DNA from: Symsagittifera roscoffensis
Lineage: Eukaryota; Xenacoelomorpha; Acoela; Convolutidae
Direction: 5' to 3'
DNA: 64,000 bases
Assembly: GCF_963678635.1 (NCBI RefSeq)
Contig: NC_087064.1
Coordinates: 23,858,539-23,922,538, forward strand
The translations under genes and the position numbers were made by a program. Under the pieces are notes generated by a model. The model searched no databases, was not told the DNA's origin, and saw only the letters and a program-made list of their open reading frames with translations. Positions 57,776 through 64,000 of this stretch are shown one piece after another. The stretch's first letter is position 1, and each line of letters begins with the position of its first letter.

Positions 57776-57822
57776 AAGAATTTCTGATTATATCTAAATA
57801 AGACCTCATTGGTCGAGGACAA
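57589..57822 (-). CDS. Hypothetical 77-codon frame conserved in each tandem unit (also 60484-60717 and 63382-63615)
   Basis: Starts MSSTNEVLFRYNQKFFIRQG and includes GANDKETCLIQTVNLIGNY; it is open in all three units with one residue difference (E/A), but units are too young for that to imply selection. A related text, WANDKETDLL then stop then TVNL, is encoded on the opposite strand about 250 bp away (57468-57515), just after a good acceptor-like tract (tttttttttcag). The shared peptide could mean an old coding exon duplicated in inverted orientation. I recognise no family; it could be non-coding. Confidence 0.25.
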   Translation of the reverse strand: MSSTNEVLFRYNQKFFIRQGANDKETCLIQTVNLIGNYEKQFKQPKEKKGTQLEKILNICLLKQLVLFPFDLKARIL

Positions 57823-60800
57823 CAGGCCGACGAGAGTTCAAGCCGATGGTACTTCAGGCGAAAATTTAAACTTAGCAAACAACTCAGACGTCATTTTTTC
57901 ATCTGTTAAATGTTCATTTTCAAAAATTTGAGCGCAATTAGTCCATAATAAGCATTATTCTTGACAAAAAACCACTTAGGAATGGTATCAAATATGTTTC
58001 AATTCATGGCATCAGATATGGCAAAAAAAGTTTTGATTTTCGGCGTTTAAAATCCTTAAATAGAGGCTCAAAATTCTCGAAAAAGCCAATAACTTGTAAA
58101 GATAGCACATTAAATTTAAAAAGTTTTCGAAACAATCTTAAAACTAAACCATTTTTCATGATTTTTTGACAAAACTAGCTGTCAATTAGTATAGTTTTTA
58201 CACGAGACATGAGTCAATACCTACACAGAGCGAGTATGATCAATTTCACTGATTTGTTTCAGGATGAAAAGACTTTTACAAAATTGATATTTTATCACAA
58301 TCACACACTTGTCAAACACTTGGTTGCAACGAAAGAAGTTTAAAGGTTTTTTTTTGCAAGAGAAGTTAGCTTTACGAGTAGATAAAAGAATTGAAGAATA
58401 GGTAGAGAGAATTAGACAAACTATACTCTTCGTATTTCTATTCTTCGTTAGAGTGCGGAATTGATACTAAAATATAGTGAGGGGACCACATCTATTCACG
58501 TATCTCTAGCTAAGTTCAGCAGATATGTGTTTTATATTTCAAATCTAAGCTTTAAAATTTTTTTAAACCTTTTCTCTGCAAATTTTGACCAATTATGTTC
58601 TTTGAGGATCTGGATTGTGTAAGAAAACGACACTGATATGACTTGCTTGTCAATTGACTAATTAGTTTTAGCGTAATTTTTGCTTGACTGAAAAATCCAA
58701 CATGTATTCAATTTTGTGGCATGAATTTTAACTTCAAAATTTTTAAAACCTTGTGCACTAACGGTTACAGTCAATGTCAATAGGTTAAAATGCAGTTCAT
58801 TTAGTTTGGTTCAAAGCAGGGGTATCAAAGAGATTCAAGAAAGATTAGTCCAGACTGAGCTTTGCTTCTAAATTGTTTCTTTAAGCAAAAAACTGTTTAA
58901 AAGTTGGCAAAATTTTAGTGATCATGGGAGATATTTGGGAGATATTTTACTGGTCAAAGAAACTACAAATTTGATATACTAAAACAATAAAAAGATGATG
59001 TCAATAAAAATGGCTCCAGCTTTTGGTTTTGTTTAAGGACAACTTGGTTCGGCTTGTGCCGAACTTTTGCTTATAGGTTAAAAATTTTGCATTTTTAGAG
59101 TTTTTAATCAACAGTTTCCAGCAACATTTTGATTATCGCATTTTATTATGTGAATTTTATTTTCCAAATTCAATGGCAGGGCAATATTTCTGATAAGCGG
59201 ACATTTCGTAGAAACCAGATTTTCATAAGCAGCGACAATATATAACAAGTCGTTTGCTGCGCTCAAATTGAGCATGAGAAGAACAGTGCTCTTAAATCAG
59301 TGTTCGCCGCTTAAGTTACCGCTACGATGTGTTGTTTGTCGAACTATTGCATGTTACTAATTGTTGGTTATTATGAATTGTGGCCTCAAAGAAATTAGCC
59401 TACGAGCAAATTAGTATTTTTTTTAAAAAAATTACACTAAGATCAAGCAGTGGACATCAAGCCGAATCGTGGAGATGGGGATATGAAATCAAACATATAC
59501 ATAAGACTTTTTATAAATCTAAAAATTTGTGTTAGTTTCAACGCATCAAAACATTTATAAGTTGTCAAAACTGAATATAAACAACTGGCAATTTTCAAAC
59601 TACCATAACTTTACGAAACATGATCTATCGTAAAATAAGACTGCTCTTATAAAAACGAAGCTTTGGGTTTTCTAAGTTTCTCTAAATTTCTTTGAAAAAA
59701 TGTTCATTTTTCAAAAACTGAAAATTTTCAGAAAAAATGAATAAAAAAGTTATAATTTCTTAAATTTTATTTACAAAAACTGTTCTCCAATACGCTATAT
59801 TAGACAAAAAATGATAAATGTGGCGCCTAGAAATGTATTGAAGAGACTAAAAAAGATGCTTAAACTCAACGATTGTAACGATTTTTAAGGAATTTGATCA
59901 AAAACTACTAGTTTAAAAGCCCAAATTTGTCTGGAGAAAAAAAACCCGAGCACAAAGATTCCATCAATTTCTTTGGCAGTTCCATTTGTTGTTTGTTTGC
60001 AAGGTAGTTAGTTACTTCAATTTAGAATATAGTTAAAATTTTGAATCTGAATTTTGTTCTGCTGTCCTGCTTTTTTCAAACAAATATATATGTTTTACGA
60101 GTTTTTATCAAGAGTTGCTGGAAAATGCGAAAGGTCATACGGTTTCTCACAAAACCCAAATGCTACGGCTACTACTCAAATTGATTTGAAAATTTCTCAT
60201 TCGAGTGGATTGCTAAAACTAAAAAGAGTTACGGAAATTGTCCTCTCCCTTATATGGTGGTCTTAGAACTTTTATCAGAACTTTTTTCAATTTTGTAGAG
60301 GTAACAAAACAGTTAAATCAGCAATCAAATTTTGATCACATTTATTTTTTTTCAGCAACCTCGCTGAGCGAATGACAAGGAGATGGATCTCTTATAGACA
60401 GTGAACTTGAAAATGAGCAAAACAAAACAGTGAAGGCCTTTTAGAGGGCGAGTAAAGAATTAGGAGTTAAACGAATAAATGCTTCACAAAATTCTTGCCT
60501 TTAAATCGAACGGAAATAAAACTAACTGCTTTAATAAGCAAATATTCAATATTTTTTCTAATTGGGTACCTTTTTTCTCCTTTGGTTGCTTAAATTGTTT
60601 CGCATAATTGCCTATTAAGTTCACTGTCTGGATCAAACACGTCTCTTTGTCATTCGCCCCTTGCCGTATAAAGAATTTCTGATTATATCTAAATAAGACC
60701 TCATTGGTCGAGGACAACAGGCCGACGAGAATTCAAGCCGATGGTACTTCAGGCGAAATTTTAAACTTAGCAAACAACTCAGACGTCATTTTTTCATCTG

Positions 60801-63800
60801 TTAAATGTTCATTTTCAAAAATTTGAGCGCAATTAGTCCATAATAAACATTATTCTTGACAAAAAACCACTTAGGAATGGTATCAAATATGTTTCAATTC
60901 ATGGCATCAGATATGGCAAAAAAAGTTTTGATTTTCGGCGTTTAAAATCCTTAAATAGAGGCTCAAAATTCTCGAAAAAGCCAATAACTTGTAAAGATAG
61001 CACATTAAATTTAAAAAATTTTCGAAACAATCTTAAAACTAAACCATTTTTCATGATTTTTTGACAAAACTATATGTCAATTAGTATAGTTTTTACACGA
61101 GACCTGAGTCAATACCTACACAGAGCGAGTATGATCAATTTCACTGATTTGTTTCAGGATGAAAAGACTTTTACAAAATTGATATTTTATCACAATCACA
61201 CACTTGTCAAACACTTGGTTGCAACGAAAGAAGTTTAAAGGTTTTTTTTGCAAGAGAAGTTAGCTTTACGAGTAGATAAAAGAATTGAAGAATAGGTAGA
61301 GAGAATTAGACAAACTATACTCTTCGTATTTCTATTCTTCGTTAGAGTGCGGAATTGATACTAAAATATAGTGAGGGGACCACATCTATTCACGTATCTC
61401 TAGCTAAGTTCAGCAGATATGTGTTTTATATTTCAAATCTAAGCTTTAAAATTTTTTTAAACCTTTTCTCTGCAAATTTTGACCAATTATGTTCTTTGAG
61501 GATCTGGACTGTGTAAGAAAACCACACTGATATGACTTGCTTGTCAATTGACTAATTAGTTTTAGCGTAATTTTTGCTTGACTGAAAAATCCAACATGTA
61601 TTCAATTTTGTGGCATGAACCTTAACTTCAAGATTTTTAAAACCTTGTGCACTAACGGTTACAGTCAATGTCAATAGGTTAAAATGCAGTTCATTTAGTT
61701 TGGTTCAAAGCAGGGGTATCAAAGAGATTCAAGAAAGATTAGTCCAGACTGAGCTTTGCTTCTAAATTGTTTCTTTAAGCAAAAAACTGTTTAAAAGTTG
61801 GCAAAATTTTAGTGATCATGGGAGATATTTGGGAGATATTTTACTGGTCAAAGAAACTACAAATTTGATATACTAAAACAATAAAAAGATGATGTCAATA
61901 AAAATGGCTCCAGCTTTTGGTTTTGTTTAAGGACAACTTGGTTCGGCTTGTGCCGAACTTTTGCTTATAGGATAAAAATTTTGCAGTTTTAGAGTTTTTA
62001 ATCAACAGTTTCCAGCAACATTTTGATTATCGCATTTTATTATGTGAATTTTATTTTCCAAATTGAATGGCAGGGCAATATTTCTGATAAGCGGACTTTT
62101 CGTAGAAACCAGATTTTCATAACCAGCGACAATATATAACAAGTCGTTTGCTGCGCTCAAATTGAGCATGAGAAGAACAGTGCTTTTAAATCAGTGTTCG
62201 CCGCTTAAGTTACCGCTACGATGTGTTGTTTGTCGAACTATTGCATGTTACTAATTTTGTTGGTTATTATGAATTGTGGCCTCAAAGAAATTAGCCTACG
62301 AGCAAATTAGTATTTAAAAAAAAAAATTACACTAAGATCAAGCAGTGGACATCAAGCCGAATCGTGGAGATGGGGATATGAAATCAAAAATCAAACATAT
62401 ACATAAGACTTTTTATAAATCTAAAAATTTGTGTTAGTTTCAACGCATCAAACATTTATAAGTTGTCGAAACTGAATATATATAACTGGCAATTTTCAAA
62501 CTACCATAACTTTACGAAACATGATCTATCGTAAAATAAGACTGCTCTTATAAAAACGAAGCTTTGGGTTTTCTAAGTTTCTCTAAACGTCTTTGAAAAA
62601 ATGTTCATTTTTCAAAAACTGAAAACTTTCAGAAAAAATGAATAAAAAAGTTATAATTTCTTAAATTTTATTTACAAAAAATGTTCTCCAATACGCTATA
62701 TTAGACACAAAATGATAAATGTGGCACCTAGCAATGTATTGAAGAGACTAAAAAAGATGCTTAAACTCAATTTGTAACGATTTTTAAGGAATTTGATCAA
62801 AAACTACTAGTTTAAAAGCCCAAATTTGTCTGGAGAAAAAAAACCCGAGCACAAAGATTCCATCAATTTCTTTGGCAGTTCCATTTGTTGTTTGTTTGCA
62901 AGGTAGTTAGTTACTTCAATTTAGAATATAGTTAAAATTTTGAATCTGAATTTTGTTCTGCTGTCCTGCTTTTTTCAAACAAATATATATGTTTTACGAG
63001 TTTTTATCAAGAGGTGCTGGAAAATGCGAAAGGTCATACGGTTTCTCACAAAACCCAAATGCTAGGGCTACTACTCAAATTGATTTGAAAATTTCTCATT
63101 CGAGTGGATTGCTAAAACTAAAAAGAGTTACGGAAATTGTCCTCTCCCTTATATGGTGGTCTTAGAACTTTTATCAGAACTTTTTTCAATTTTGTAGAGG
63201 GAACAAAACAGTTAAATCAGCAATCAAATTTTGATCACTTTTATTTTTTTCAGCAACCTCGCTGGGCGAATGACAAGGAGACGGATCTCTTATAGACAGT
63301 GAACTTGAAAATGAGCAAAACAAAAAAGTGAAGGCCTTTCAGAGGGCGAGTAAAGAATTAGGAGTTAAACGAAATAATGCTTCACAAAATTCTTGCCTTT
63401 AAATCGAACGGAAATAAAACTAACTGCTTTAATAAGCAAATATTCAATATTTTTTCTAATTGGGTACCTTTTTTCTCCTTTGGTTGCTTAAATTGTTTCT
63501 CATAATTGCCTATTAAGTTCACTGTCTGGATCAAACACGTCTCTTTGTCATTCGCCCCTTGCCGTATAAAGAATTTCTGATTATATCTAAATAAGACCTC
63601 ATTGGTCGAGGACAACAGGCCGACGAGAATTCAAGCCGATGGTACTTCAGGCGAAAATTTAAACTTAGCAAACAACTCAGACGTCATTTTTTCATCTGTT
63701 AAATGTTCATTTTCAAAAATTTGAGCGCAATTAGTCCATAATAAGCATTATTCTTGACAAAAAACCACTTAGGAATGGTATCAAATATGTTTCAATTCAT

Positions 63801-64000
63801 GGCATCAGATATGGCAAAAAAAGTTGTGATTTTCGGCGTTTAAAATCCTTAAATAGAGGCTCAAAGTTCTCGAAAAAGCCAATAACTTGTAAAGATAGCA
63901 CATTAAATTTAAAAAATTTTCGAAACAATCTTAAAACTAAACCATTTTTCATGATTTTTTGACAAAACTAGCTGTCAATTAGTATAGTTTTTACACGAGA

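Larger units (their letters stand above)
56689..64000 (+). repeat. Tandem array of a 2.9-kb unit (2.5 copies in view, continues past the right edge)
   Basis: Units begin at aactggcaattttcaaacta: 56689, 59583 and 62484 (lengths 2894 and 2901; the third is cut at 64000 after about 1.5 kb). Copies are about 98-99% identical, differing by scattered substitutions and a few short indels (for example atcaaacatat against atcaaaaatcaaacatat). Each unit carries a truncated GTTCCGAC element at its left end, a 70-codon plus frame (57159-57371 and equivalents), a 77-codon minus frame (57589-57822 and equivalents) and an internal inverted repeat. No known satellite, rRNA, histone or snRNA motif is seen. 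Confidence 0.95.

Overview
This is a eukaryotic, almost certainly invertebrate metazoan, genomic window. It is strongly AT-rich with long poly-A/T runs, and its coding sequence is split into short, more GC-rich exons with GT/AG borders. About 80% of the window is intron or intergenic DNA packed with non-autonomous DNA transposons, foldback elements and tandem repeats. No rRNA, intact tRNA, CRISPR array, operon or prokaryotic gene is visible. The species cannot be named from the sequence alone.

The one gene I can reconstruct with confidence lies on the + strand from 21422 to beyond 54846. It is an NMDA-type ionotropic glutamate receptor subunit. Fifteen exons join with matching splice phases at all 14 junctions, giving 947 codons: signal peptide, amino-terminal domain (ATD, exons 1-6), ligand-binding lobe S1 (exons 7-11), M1 (exon 11), an unusually long M1-M2 loop (exon 12), pore loop and M3 (exon 13), and lobe S2 (exons 14-15). 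The four loop-1 cysteines, the ligand-binding Arg and the ligand-binding Asp are all present. The S1 end, pore and S2 resemble the GluN3 (glycine-gated) branch more than GluN1 or GluN2, but the selectivity-filter Asn position is Leu followed by His. The last part of S2, M4 and the C-terminus are not found before the right edge.

Layout. 1-21421: upstream DNA with several transposon families, a candidate minus-strand membrane-protein exon (11054-11413), a region with degenerate minus-strand coding potential (15.5-17.3 kb) and a low-repeat, ATTA-rich block (19.07-19.34 kb) that could be regulatory. 21422-54846: the receptor gene; its introns carry Tc1-like foldback elements, hAT-like elements (two with visible 8-bp target duplications), three elements filled with ATAATCGATTATAAT motifs, a four-copy 285-bp array and a three-copy 120-bp array. 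56689-64000: a 2.9-kb near-identical tandem array (two full units and a partial third running off the edge), whose left breakpoint lies inside an older dispersed repeat.

All gene calls are by-eye homology and splice-phase reasoning; no alignment or database search was run.
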